From NCBI GenBank assembly GCA_963210315.1, contig OY723269.1, positions 372,001-436,000 on the forward strand: a stretch of DNA of 64,000 nt. Direction: 5' to 3'. Positions within the stretch are counted from its first letter, which is position 1. Every line of letters starts with the position of its first letter. This document shows positions 30,978 through 41,603 of the stretch, in pieces. The notes below the pieces were generated by a model. That model ran no database searches and was not told the DNA's origin. It saw only the letters and a program-made list of their open reading frames with translations. The DNA comes from Rhynchopus euleeides (lineage: Eukaryota > Euglenozoa > Diplonemea > Diplonemida > Diplonemidae). Both the position numbers and the translations under genes were made by a program.

Positions 30978-31598
30978 TGCCACAGGCCTAGAAGTCATGT
31001 ACAGTCCATTCCGCCAGCACAGCAACCAGCCTGGTGCCCAGTGCGTGGTTTGTTGATCAGAATTGTTGTTGTTCATGTTCTTTGTGCTCAGAGCCCGTAG
31101 AAGAAAATGAACAGAACCGCTGATCTTGCCCCAAGCAGCCTTGGAACAGATACAGGTCAGCGAGCAGTGCCAGTTTTGGCCTCAGACGGTCACTACTGAA
31201 CACGCCAGTGTCTTCCATCTTCTGCTGACAGCATCCCTTCGGTCTGCCATGTTCGCAGCAGGCCCTCAGTGAGGGGCATGCTGCGAACTTCTATAAACAT
31301 TGGACACAGCGAAGTGCTCTTGGAGTACCTCCAATGGGTCAATATCTGCGCTTCCACAGAGTCCCGCAACTTCACCCGATCATACCCCCCTTGTGCCAGG
31401 TTGTGTTGAAGGAGTGGAGCCACATTCAGGCAGCCATGGGTCACGGCGACTCTGTGTCGTTGGCCTCCTATCTGGAGGCGCCAGCATCTGGGATACAACG
31501 ACTGCACAGTGTGCCCTAAAATGCATAAGAGTGGTTGCAGGTGTGAATGGTTCCAGGTGTGACGCAACAGGGTGGTTCCGTGTGGTGAGTGCAACCCC

Positions 31599-31725
31599 CC
31601 GACGGACAAGATAAGGACGTATGCTGCTTTGATGAGTGCTCCAACAAGCCAGGAAACCCAACGGTAATTGTTTCCTATATTTCACGGCGTTGCGCCCCAC
31701 CTAAAAAGTTTTCATACATTTTCAC
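31599..31725 (-). repeat. Right arm of the 2.6-kb inverted repeat
   Basis: Reverse complement of 29113-29239 with the same length. Together the arms enclose 2,359 bp. I cannot see a convincing target duplication at the outer edges. Confidence 0.88.
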
Positions 31726-33529
31726 GGCGTGAATTTTTTTCCCTTTTTTTTCACGGCGTTTTTTCCTGCCCGAAAAACCACATCCCGTCGTCAAGACCGT
31801 TCCACAAGTATGTTTGGAAGCCGCACAAAAAAAAGCACAATACACCGGAGCGCAACAAAAAAAAGCCGGACCTTGTTGTGGGGAGAAAATCGGCCAAGTG
31901 AGGTTCGGGTTGTCTCTTGTGCGAAATTCGAGCAATAAAGCTCAACAAGTAATCGTAATGATTGACAACGTGTCGCCGGATGCTACAATCCTGAAGTAAA
32001 ATCAGAGCAAGCTCGTCAGATGCAGACGCCACGTGGTGGTCTCCCGGTGCTTGCTGTGTTTCGGCGCTAACACACTACAACCTCCCCTGGTGCGCCTCAT
32101 CAGGTGTGAGCCAGGATCAATGGAACCTAAGATAGCTAGTCTTAGGCCAGCAAGACTTTCTTCCCACCTTATCCCTCGCCTCGTGTGCGTCAAGTAATCA
32201 AATGCCATGGCCCCAACCACAACCCCACCCCCTGCCTTCTGCCCCCCACCCCTGTGCAGGTCATGTGCCCCCTCCCATCGCGTGTTGCCTTGTTGCATAT
32301 TTTCAAATTGGGAAATTTCAGGTGACCCGATGACAGGGATGTCCCCCGAGGGTCTACCTGCAGGGCTCCACTTTTTTTGCTATGCCTGTTTGCGCTTCGC
32401 TTGCCACACACCACCCTGGGGGGAGGGACAGAGGGCGGAGGGGGCTACACACTTACACAACCGATCCGGTCAAACAATGCCACGTCATCCCCATTGGGGT
32501 CCTGGACCGCGGCCTCTCTCCCAGCGAATTGGTGTCGTCATCAGGCAGGCTAAGTAGTTGTCTACACAGGACATTGGTTTTAAGGGGGTCTGAGTTCTGC
32601 GGAACTGGCTTCAAGGGACGCCCCCTCGTAATGACTGGGTGGATGGAGCCAAGTAATACCAGGTGGTCGGACACCGGAACTCTCGGCATTTATTAGTCGC
32701 GGGAACTGTGTCCGTGTGGTAGGTGACCCCTTCCGATTCCACTGATTCCTCTCTTTGAACATGTAGTGTTGAAAGATACTTGGTGTTCTGATGTTTTACA
32801 GGGTACTTGACAAAGGAAAGAGGGTGGTCAGTCTTGTGATCCACCCTGAATCCTTCCTGTGAGCAGCAGATCCACAACACCTCGACTTCTTTCAGCGGCT
32901 GTATTGATATTGCCTGACACAGCAAACATGATTCAATTGGAGGAACAAGCCTCGTACACCAGCGGCCCAAAAGATGGATTCCATGTATGGTTTTAGGATT
33001 TCCCTTACTACTGATGGTGTAGAGACTACAAAGCCTGACCTGATGACGCCGCTATGAACCTGGGAGACACGCCGCGTGAGAAGGGACCTCGGTGCGGGGT
33101 GGCGTGAAGATCCTGCCTGAGTGCCCTCGTCGGGACCCGCGGTAAACCGTGGCGTTCCCCCCGAGGCAAGTCCAGGACGAAGGTTGCAGATACCCGCTGC
33201 ACCACTTCGTCCGAAAGGAGCTCACAGGATAGGGGAACTGCCCACACCCCACTCACGACAGTGTATCCGAAAGGTGCACTGCGCGTGTGGTGGGGGTGTC
33301 GGGTCCAGACCCACCTCGTTCCCCCATGCCCGTCAGTTGTTGCCCCTCCAGGGGTGGCTGCTGTCTGGCATGGGGGGCGCCCTCCCTGCCTTGCAAGGGA
33401 AAATGTAGAACGGCATGCTGCCCGTTTCTTCATTTTTCACCTTGCCTGGTAGGGGGGGACCCACCCTCACGGGGGGAAAAAGAGGAACGGCATGCTGCCC
33501 GTTCACTCTTTTTTCCCTCCGTCGTGGGT
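31726..33529. other. No gene recognised
   Basis: Mixed sequence inside the 7.68-kb element. GAACGGCATGCTGCCCGTT occurs twice (near 33410 and 33485). From 33530 GGTACGT words mark the right subterminal region. Confidence 0.45.
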
Positions 33530-34890
33530 ACGTATTGGTACGTTTTTGGTACGTATCGGTACGTTTTTTCCGCGTTTTTCCTCCGGGGGAACGTACGTTT
33601 TTGCAGGAAAAAAGCCGCGTGTCATTTCCCGCGTTTTTTGGTATTTTTTCCGCGTTTTCCGTACGTAGTGGACATGTATGACAAGTTGGCGTAAAAATAC
33701 AAATGGCGACTTTTGCCCCCAAACTCGCCATCGGGAGAACTCTGGTGGCCACCCTCTGCCCAAGTAACCCCACCCCCCCGGGAATTTTGGGCACCGGGAC
33801 CCCCAAATACTGACATCATACGGGGGCCCCTTTACCTCAATCCGTTTTCTTGCCGCCGACCGGTTCATTTTTGTTGGCACACATACACACCACACACCTC
33901 ATCAGGCCAAAGAAAGGTGCACCACGAAGGCGCAGCGAGGCAGGGTTGCAACAAAACGCCGGCGACCCACAGCTAGGAAGGGCGGGTCATTTTGTTTCAC
34001 GACAGGGAGATGCGGAGCTGGGAGAGCGCCAGATCATTGGGCAGAAGCTGATTTCTGACGCAGAAACCTAGGCCTTGGCCCAGTTTTTCTCCGAGTTCAC
34101 AGGGCCACGTGGGACACAGGGTCAGGAGGACGGTGACCCGCTCACCACTAGCTGAAGACCCCTTCAGAAAGTGTGGAGGAAAAGGGGCGCTGAGGCGATT
34201 CGATTCCCGGCTTCAGCCACTGGTGGAGGGTGCAGCCCGCTCGCTGGAACGCGTCCGTCTCGCACTGAGTCAGGATGCTCATAATTGATGATGGTTGCGG
34301 CTTGTCCTTCCGTGTTGAGGATGCGCCAGCATGTCAATTATGAGCTGCTACAGAACACAGCGTCACGCTGTTGTTGTTCCCCTTGTGCTCGTCCTTCCGT
34401 GATGAGGATGCGCAATGCGTCAGCATGTCCGTTATGACCCGCAATAAAACACGGCGTCACACCGTCGTCCCTGTCCTTGTTCACATCAGCTTGTCCTTCC
34501 GTGATGAGGATGCGCAATGCGTCAGCATGTCCTTCCTCAGCCGCAATAAAACACGGCGTCGCACCGTCGTTCTCTGCCTTGTTCACATCAGCTTGTCCTT
34601 CCGTGATGAGGATGCGCAATGCGTCAGCATGTCCGTTCTGAGCCGCAATAAAACACGGCGTCACACCGTCGTCAATGGCCTTGTTCACATCAGCTTGTCC
34701 TTCCGTGATGAGAATGCGCAATGCGTCAGCATGTCCGTTCTGAGCCGCAATAAAACACGGCGTCGCACCGTCGTTCTCAGCCTTGTTCACATGAGCTTGT
34801 CCTTCTGTGATGAGAATGCGCAATGCGTCAGCATGTCCATTCTGAGCCGCAATATAACACGGCATCGCACCGTCGTCCATAGCCTTGTTA

Positions 34891-36167
34891 CTGGGGGGGG
34901 TCAAATAATTGTAACCCCTACGATTATTTAGCGACGCGGTCTGTATAAATCGGGTGTCCCAAAATTTACAATTTTTCAACGGTGGTGATTAATCGTAGGG
35001 GTTACGATTATTCACTTTTGGCAAAAATTTACCCGTTTTGCTGTTCAGAATGTCAATTGGTGGGGTGGGGGTGGGTGTGAGGGGTCGCATTCTCGGCCTG
35101 TCTCACCGGCATTCCGTGCACAGAGCAACATCACCGGTGGAAACTGGCCATAGCACCCCGGTGGGCCACCAGGAGGGGAGGGACCCGGTGTGAGGCGCTT
35201 GAGTCATCCAGATGGGCACACGGTGGGGTCCGACATCCGATGTCGGACCCTGTGGGTTCATGCATGCTGCTAAATGTGAGATTTTTGGGCCAAATTTCGG
35301 AATCCCAATACATTTTTTTGGGGGGCGAGTTTGTTAGGAAAATGGGGGTGGCACAGCGTCGTTCTTCCACACAAGAGGGTCGTTTTTGACATCAACGGTT
35401 CAAACTCTCTTCACGGTGACTCTACTCAAATTTTTTTGAGTTATTGGGGGCCATTTACTGTGCGTCGAAGTGTGAACGATTGGCCACCTTTTTGGTGCCG
35501 TGGCTGGTGGGTGGCCATGGGCACACGCTACAAGGGGGGTCTGGGGGGCAGAGCCCCCCAGCCGCCGGAGGCCACGGTAGTGAACATCTGTTCATTGTGG
35601 GCGTAGATTCTGTGTGAGTTGGCTGCGTCCTCCTGAGGCCTGAGGCTACTGGAGTGGTTGGATTCCCTGACTTGATGGGTATCGAAGGGCTCCAGGGGGT
35701 CTGGGGGGCGGAGCCCCCCAGCCGCCGGAGGCCACGGTAGTGGACATCTGTTCCTTGTGGGGTACAGTTTCTGGACTGTGTCCATCTTCCTGAGGTTGCG
35801 TATGGGCCACCCCAGGATTTTGGTGCCCCCCCCAGGCTCACCTCACTGGCAGGGTACCTGGGGGCGGGGGGCCTCAAACCATGCTCTCTTCCCATTAAAC
35901 TCGGGGCATGTGTGCTCCGACATGTGGGGTGACTCAATCACCGGTCTATGACGACCGATTCTCCACTTTTTACAGCCTGAGTGGGTTCCCTGCTGTTCCT
36001 GTTGCTTGATCCTCTGGGGAAAAGTCAGAAATTTGGCCAAAAGTGAATAATCGTAACCCCTACGATTATTCAAAACAAATTTACGTATAAATGGCCCAGA
36101 AAATGTTGTACAATTAATCGCCCCCTTACGATTATTCGACTACTTACGATTAATTGCCCCCCCCCAG
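34891..36167. mobile_element. 1.28-kb TA-flanked element inside the ankyrin array
   Basis: Starts CTGGGGGGGGTCAAATAATT and ends TAATTGCCCCCCCCCAG. TA precedes (34889-34890) and follows (36168-36169); removing the insert restores GTTAAC as in other array units. Each end carries reiterated TTACGATTA-type words, and a perfect inner inverted pair GTAGGGGTTACGATTATTCAC lies about 110 bp inside each end. The GGGGGGGTCAAAT start matches the 1,148-bp foldback element, suggesting a shared transposase type. It contains a paired-hairpin module and no transposase. Confidence 0.88.
35531..35750 (+). repeat. Paired-hairpin module 2
   Basis: Hairpin units at 35531-35590 and 35694-35750 with the shared spacer; the second unit ends TAGTGGACATCTG. 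It lies inside the TA-flanked element. Confidence 0.85.
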
Positions 36168-36738
36168 TAACGTCAGCTTGTCCTTCTGTGATGAGGATGC
36201 GCAATGCGTCAGCATGTCCGTTCTGACCCGCAATAAAACACGGCGTCGCACCGTCGTCCATAGCCTTGTTAACGTCAGCTTGTCCTTCTGTGATGAGGAT
36301 GCGCAATGCGTCAGCATGTCCGTTCTGACCCGCAATAAAACACGGCGTCGCACCGTCGTCCATAGCCTTGTTAACGTCAGCTTGTCCTTCTGTGATGAGG
36401 ATGCGCAATGCGTCAGCATGTCCGTTCTGACCCGCAATATAACACGGCGTCGCACCGTCGTCCTTGGCCTTGTTAACATCAGCTTGTCCTTCCCTGATGA
36501 GGCTGCGCAATGCGTCAGCATGTCCGTTCTCAGCCGCAATAAAACACGGCGTCGCACCGTCGTTCTCGGCCTTGTTCACATCAGCTTGTCCTTCCATAAT
36601 GAGAATGCGCACTGCGTCAGCGCGTCTGTTCTGAACCGCAACAAATCACGGCGTCGCACTGTTATGTTGTGCAATTCCGTGTGTGTGCGAAGTGGGAAGC
36701 CTGTGAAAGGGAGCTGGAGAACACCCTGGTGCGTGATG

Positions 36739-37327
36739 AGGGGTCCCAGGTCCGGTATCGTGGTAATACTACCCGGGCGAAAATCGAGTGTATGATCGCT
36801 GTAGGCCAGGGGTGTTTTTAATCCCCAGTGAGAGTTATCAGAATCAACGAGACCAGGCTGCTGCAGTATCACAGCAGCTTCCTGTTGATAGGGTAACCTG
36901 GGGGTGGGCTGGGGACTGCTACCCTCCATTCTGCTCTTGGTGTCCGCTGCTAGTGAAAAAGCATGGTGGAAGCTTGCGACTTGGCCAGTTTCGGCAGGGT
37001 TGGTCAGATGCACTCGGCAGGAGACAGGTTCAATTGCTGGGGTGGGGTGTGTGGGTCGATTCGCCGCAACCACTTACAGTTTACCAACAAACGCCGTTGC
37101 CCAACTTCCCACCCTCTGTCATCCGGTCAGAAGCTCTAAAGGATTGGGGAGAGGAAGGAAAAGCCGAAAGATGTCAACAGCTGTTAGGAAAAGATACCGG
37201 AAATATTGCAGTGAAACAAGACCGAATCCAGGGGTGTGCGCCGGACTTCACCACGCGCCTCTGGAGAAAGCCACTGCGGTCATTCTGCTCGTTGTTTCCG
37301 TGGCCTGTGATGCGCTGAGGCTTTTGT
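36739..37327. other. Intergenic, nothing recognised
   Basis: Unique to the duplicated segment. Probably the 3' region of the WD40 gene. Open frames here lack family signatures. Confidence 0.4.
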
Positions 37328-38527
37328 TCAGGAGCCGACTGTCTCCATGTGGGGGTCAGGTGGAGGCGGCACCCTGCTGACAGCAGTTACGTGCACGGCG
37401 GTGTCAAAATGGCTCACTGATGACCGGCCTGTGTAGAATAACCATCTGCCACAGGGGCTCAGTGCAATCGGGCTGGAAGCCGCAGGGGGTCCAGTGAGGA
37501 CACCCACAGGCTCGCCCGTGCTGAGGGTGTACAGGCGTTCGGCATTCTGGGTCGACGCCGCCACCACATCGCCCTCCTGTGACACGGCCACTTTGCGGAA
37601 CCTCTCTAAAAATGGTACTGTCTGCCAGAGGCACTGCAGCGAGGCTGTGCACCACACCATCACACCATAGTTAATATAACATGACACCAGGCAGGTCTCA
37701 TCACTGCAGAGGGCAACGTCACCTACACCACCCGCTCGCACCGCCGGCTTCGCGAGTGTGTCGGTGTGGCTGAGGTTGGCAAGGTCCCACACACGGATTG
37801 TCCCGTCATTTGAACCGCTGTAGATGTCGGAGGACGACACATCAATGGTACATACACGGTCTGCGTGGCCCTGCAACACCGCGGTGCACACACCCTCGGC
37901 ATCCCAGACCCTGATGGTCTTGTCGTCTGAGCCTGACACGACACGTCCACAGTGTGTCCACGCTGCACAAGACACACCAGATGTGTGTCCTTCAAGTGTG
38001 CACACACACCTCCACGTTGAGGTGCAGTATACAGCAATGAGGGATGCCGTGGCGCAGGCAAGACGCTTGCCACACGTGGAGAAGGCGGCAGCCCGGATGT
38101 ACGTGTGGCCAACATTCATCTGTGCCACCCGCTCTGCGGTGGTGGTGTTGAACACATGAAGGAAACTGCACTCCGTCCCCACGGCACACAGCGTGCCACA
38201 GGGCGATACCTTCATCCTCTGTACGCTGTCACGCCCAACGTCGTATTCAGCAGGCGCCTTCACAGAAGGCCAGTATGGCACCAGCTGCACGTGCCCCCCA
38301 GCCTCCAGCCCCGTGTCTGCGATGCGCTGCGCGTCATCTAGGTTGGCCTTTGCGCCATCCCCCTCACCCTCACCCCCGCCGATCCGTGCCGCCACCCTGC
38401 CATCCCTGGGTGGGACTGCGAAAATCTCCTCCAGCGCCCGCCTCTTCAGGTCCAGCACGGTGTCGGTGTCCCCAACACACACAACGCAGCTCCGCCCGCT
38501 CTGTGTGTGCACCACACTCACCTCCAT
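37328..38527 (-). CDS. Ubiquitin-like/WD40-repeat protein, copy 1
   Basis: 399 residues from MEVSVVHTQSG; the open frame extends upstream without an ATG. Residues 1-85 resemble a ubiquitin-like fold (VVHTQSGRSCVVCVGDTDTV, LDLKRRALEEIF, LEAGGHVQLVP). WD40 repeats run from about 100 to 390, with GSDDKTIRVWD (199-209) and GSNDGTIRVWD (238-248) the clearest; other blades are degenerate (AVSQEGDVVAAS, ALSPCGRWLFYTG). It would be a cytosolic or nuclear protein-interaction platform; no catalytic residues are seen. The exact partner pathway cannot be inferred. An identical copy lies at 57239-58438. Confidence 0.88.
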   Translation of the reverse strand: MEVSVVHTQSGRSCVVCVGDTDTVLDLKRRALEEIFAVPPRDGRVAARIGGGEGEGDGAKANLDDAQRIADTGLEAGGHVQLVPYWPSVKAPAEYDVGRDSVQRMKVSPCGTLCAVGTECSFLHVFNTTTAERVAQMNVGHTYIRAAAFSTCGKRLACATASLIAVYCTSTWRCVCTLEGHTSGVSCAAWTHCGRVVSGSDDKTIRVWDAEGVCTAVLQGHADRVCTIDVSSSDIYSGSNDGTIRVWDLANLSHTDTLAKPAVRAGGVGDVALCSDETCLVSCYINYGVMVWCTASLQCLWQTVPFLERFRKVAVSQEGDVVAASTQNAERLYTLSTGEPVGVLTGPPAASSPIALSPCGRWLFYTGRSSVSHFDTAVHVTAVSRVPPPPDPHMETVGS

Positions 38528-39675
38528 TGCTCGCCGTCCCCTTGCCTTCTGTGTGACCTCCTGCTTTGTGTGGGTGATCGTGCGACCATCTTCCTCACAG
38601 ATGCAAGCGGTGTGTGCAACACCCCAGGGTTGGGGTGGGGTGGAGGAACAGAACGCTGCGTTTGCAGCATCATTCAGCGGCAAACCGCTCCCTAGCCTGG
38701 GTACTGCTGCTGCATGGGTTTGCGGGGGGGGAGGGGGTCAGTATGCACGGAGCACGTGTTGGTTTTTGCTGGCTGTGGCGATGTGACGACACCGCTCGCA
38801 TCTAGACACACCGAGGCGACATCACACGGCAGACTTTATTAGAAAACTTAAGCACCAGAAAACGACCAAAACCGGGCAGCAAAGAAAAGCAGGGGCGTGA
38901 GAAAAACAGCAGGCAGAGCCACCGGGCTCGAGCGAAGGACAACAGGCGGCACCGCCTGTACCCACCCCCACTCCATGCACAGCTCACAGAAAGGCACGGA
39001 AAGCCGTGTTGGATTAGCGGACCCGCATCGTACAGAACATCTACGAAAGACGACGCACGAGAACTGATACGCTGTACGGAAAGCCTTGCCAAGGCAAGGC
39101 TCACGAGAATGTAGGGGATCGCGGCGGAGTGCCGGCGAGGAGTATGTCACAGCACATTTCTTGACGGAAAGATTGCCGGAAACTACCCGACAGCGAAAGC
39201 CCCGCTCCTCCCCCACCCCCCATATCGTGTAAATGAACCAAGCAGCAGGGAGCTAGGCAGCAGCTTAAAAAAAAAGCAAGCGAGCGAGGACCTTCGCTGC
39301 GGTGTGCCGACGAGGGGCTTGCTGGAAACAAACCCGCAGCGAAGGGCCCTCTGCCCATGCCCTCTTCCTCCCCATGTCGTGTAAACGAACCAGGCACCAG
39401 GGATGCCAGCACGACTGCCTGACCCCCGCTGAGGTGAAGCGGAGAAACCGAGAACATCGCCGTTCCCTTCTACAGACCGGACGCCTCGGCACTTTTGGCA
39501 CGGAAACCTTCTCCACTTCGGGCCTTCAATGTTCTCCATTGAATATTCGCCACTACAGCCAAAATCCGCACCCCCCACTTCTAACGATAGCGTCATGCGT
39601 GAGGGAGCACAGAGCGCCCGACCCCTCCCCACACCACAGTGCGCTTGCGTGACTTCAGTAAGAAACAGGCCGGGC
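38528..39675. other. Intergenic with hairpin and dispersed segment
   Basis: A stem CCTTCGCTGCGG/CCGCAGCGAAGG spans about 39290-39345, and two similar stretches (ATCGTGTAAATGAACCA and GTCGTGTAAACGAACCA) lie near 39224 and 39375. The 70-bp segment shared with 22652-22725 is at about 39003-39075. Confidence 0.5.
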
Positions 39676-40473
39676 TCAGATCCTGAGAAACCCCTCGTTA
39701 GTGTCGAGAAGCGCCGGCTCAGCGTAAGCCGCCCTCACAAAGTTCGCTAGCGAGTCCTCCGCCAGCTTGCTGACTGCGGCGGACGCCGCGGCACGCGCCG
39801 ATGCGGCATCACCCTCATCCGCGGGAACCCCCCTCCCGGCTGCCTTCATGCCGAACGACGGCAGCGTCTCTTCGCACCGAGATGACCCAGATATGACTTC
39901 GAGGGTTTCATAGTGGTCGCGAGAAAGCACGACACCGCTGTCCGTGATGACGCGGCGGAGGAGGTTCACCTCCAGCTGCCGCAAGCGGTTCTGCTGCTCG
40001 AGATGCGCCAGCCGCTGCAGCACGCCGTGCATCTCCTGCTTCAGAACGGCCTGCTCCGACACCGGCAGCGCTGGGGTGGGGCGCGCGTATGTCGAACACG
40101 TTGCATATGCCGGGTGATCCGGCCCGACCAGGCCCAGGCAGACACCCTCCGCCTCGTCGCGTGCCTGCAGCAGGATCTCCTCCCGTGTGGCTGTAGTGGC
40201 AGGTGAAGGCAGCAGCGGCAGCACGACAGCGGTGATCTCCTCGCGCCGCCTGGCCTGCGTGATGTCCTCATCCTGCACGCCGCGGTGACGATCCTCCAGC
40301 GACGCCTTGCCCACCTCGCGCAGGACGTCGTTCAGCTCCCCGCGCTCCCGCGTCACGCGGTGACGGTACTCCGCATCTTTAGCACGCTGCTTGTCGATCT
40401 CCTTCTGGATAGTCGCGGTGAGCTGCGCATCAGCATCCCCGAGCGTCGTCGGCGCCCCCTCGATGTGCAGCAT
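39676..40473 (-). CDS. Coiled-coil protein of unknown function, copy 1
   Basis: 265 residues from MLHIEGAPTTLG. The exon may begin exactly here, because the ATG directly follows a good acceptor (CTGCCGCCCTGCAG); an upstream exon is possible. Charged helices dominate: QLTATIQKEIDKQRAKDAEY, then QAVLKQEMHGVLQRLAHLEQ. The C-terminus is Ala-rich (ASARAAASAAVSKLAEDSLA). No recognised domain. The same protein is encoded at 59587-60384. Confidence 0.6.
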   Translation of the reverse strand: MLHIEGAPTTLGDADAQLTATIQKEIDKQRAKDAEYRHRVTRERGELNDVLREVGKASLEDRHRGVQDEDITQARRREEITAVVLPLLPSPATTATREEILLQARDEAEGVCLGLVGPDHPAYATCSTYARPTPALPVSEQAVLKQEMHGVLQRLAHLEQQNRLRQLEVNLLRRVITDSGVVLSRDHYETLEVISGSSRCEETLPSFGMKAAGRGVPADEGDAASARAAASAAVSKLAEDSLANFVRAAYAEPALLDTNEGFLRI

Positions 40474-41603
40474 CTGCAGGGCGGCAGTCCCGTGGAGTGT
40501 GGGGGGTGTGGGGGTGAGCGCACACTCCTGTGTCAAAGGCTGTGGAAGGAAGAGCTGCGAAGCGCGCTAAGGCAGAGCTGGGAAAGATTTGAGGCTGGGG
40601 GCCGCAGAAACCGTGCCAAGTCAGTGTGAGGGGGGCGGGTGAGTGGGGGTTGGGCAGGGTGGGGGGAGGGGGGGTCCGGTGCGGCACGTTCGTCGCTTGA
40701 CAACTTTGAAGGCAGTGGTGTCTGTCAGCCAACAGTTGCTGCTGCCCTTCCCACCGGTGCGGGTGGGCAGCGGCAAGCCATGGAAAAATGTAAACCGTCC
40801 CGCATGGTCCCTTGGCTCCCTGCCACGGGACTGCAGCGGCACAGCCAAAATCATAAAATGGGTTGAACAAGAGAGAGAGGGTGGGGGGGGAGAGCGGCAA
40901 GCAGGTGTGCTGTATGTGTGTGCGCCGTGTGGCACACATGCACAGGCAGACAGGGGCGGGGGCGGGGGGCTGAGAGCGGCGAGAAGGGCAGCATCTGCAT
41001 GGATGTCTGCCCTCTTGCCGCACCCCAGCGCAAGCACGCCCCCGCCAGGTTCCGTGTGTTCGGAAGTAGCCGTGACAAAGTCGGTGGGGGTGGGGCAAGG
41101 GGAAAAGGGGGAAAGATACCCACTGCCGATCGGATCCAGAATCATACACACAGAAGGGGGCTGCATCACAGCCTTCAGGGTCTCCTGCTCGATAGCATTG
41201 TCCTTCTGGTTCTGCATTTCCTCTGTCTCCTTCGACGCGGTGATCTCGCAGTAAAAGTAAACACACTCAGTCGGGCGAGGGAACGGCAACACGCACAAAG
41301 CGGCAAACACTGGTGTGGGTGTTTGTGACAGGCAGGACAGCACCGCAAGGCACCCCCGTGTTGGCACCACACACCAGCAAGGTCTGCTCTCGGATGGAGG
41401 TCGGTTGATAAACTTGTGGTTTGTTGTTGGTTTGTGGGAGTTGAAGGGGCAAGGGACGCATGTGTCCCTGCCGACAGAATATATGGGGGGAGGAAACCAC
41501 AAGAGAAGACGCAGCGTGTCACCATCCTACTGTGAGGAAAAAAAGCGTCTCGCATTCGCATCTGCAGGTGCATGCGCAGCTGCGGTCACAATCACAATCA
41601 CAC
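40474..41603. other. Intergenic; duplicated low-complexity block
   Basis: About 40850-41330 resembles 44990-45420 (shared GCACACATGCACAGGCAGAC, CAAGCACGCCCCCG, CAGGTTCCGTGTGTTCGG), a local repeat flanking the protease gene on both sides. A short minus-strand stretch (41140-41260, SKETEEMQNQKDNAIEQETL) could be an exon of the coiled-coil gene, with low support. Confidence 0.45.

Larger units (their letters stand above)
25998..33680. mobile_element. 7.68-kb element with terminal inverted repeats and 6-bp target duplication
   Basis: The left end reads CATACATGTCTAGTACGTA and the right end is the complement of CATACATGTCCACTACGTA; similarity continues through GAAAACGCGGAAAAAA, about 40 bp with a few mismatches. 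ACAAGT flanks both ends (25992-25997 and 33681-33686). The empty site is visible at 47702-47707, where CTCACAAGTTGGCG is uninterrupted. Inside are GTACGT- and GCGCG-rich AT-biased ends, a 54-bp minisatellite, two 187-bp tandem units, a hairpin pair and a 2.6-kb foldback. No transposase frame is recognisable, so it is non-autonomous, decayed or of an unknown family. Confidence 0.82.
34338..36660 (-). pseudogene. Ankyrin-repeat array split by a transposon
   Basis: About ten 34-residue (102-bp) ankyrin units of consensus DGATPC(Y/F)IAAQNGHADAL, RILITEGQADVNKA. Five or so lie at 36168-36640 and five at 34338-34888, separated by the TA-flanked element. The first unit has TGA where the conserved Cys codon should be (ATP-stop-F), and no ATG precedes the array in frame. 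The end of the array reads EGRAQGEQQQRDAVFCSSS. Ankyrin units would bind proteins, but this copy is probably not translated intact. Confidence 0.8.
25916..36738. repeat. Ankyrin-array module A, interrupted by two insertions
   Basis: Its pieces 25916-25997, 33681-34890 and 36168-36738 align in order with the continuous module at 47626-50397. Two elements with target duplications (25998-33680 and 34891-36167) explain the gaps. The 3' flank of the array (33681-34337) and its 5' flank (36612-36738) are both conserved between modules. Confidence 0.85.

Noticed and set aside
34195..34225. tRNA gene suggested by GATTCGATTCCCGG
   Set aside because: No matching acceptor, D and anticodon stems could be laid out around it by eye.
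36568..36660. UGA read as an amino acid in the first ankyrin unit
   Set aside because: Other genes in the window use TGA as their natural stop (recombinase, RluA-type synthase, helical protein), so a nuclear code change is unlikely. A nonsense mutation is simpler.
40621..41502. 293-codon minus-strand frame next to the coiled-coil gene
   Set aside because: Cys/Pro/His-rich translation of low-complexity DNA that is repeated at 44990-45420. Only a short segment could be an exon.
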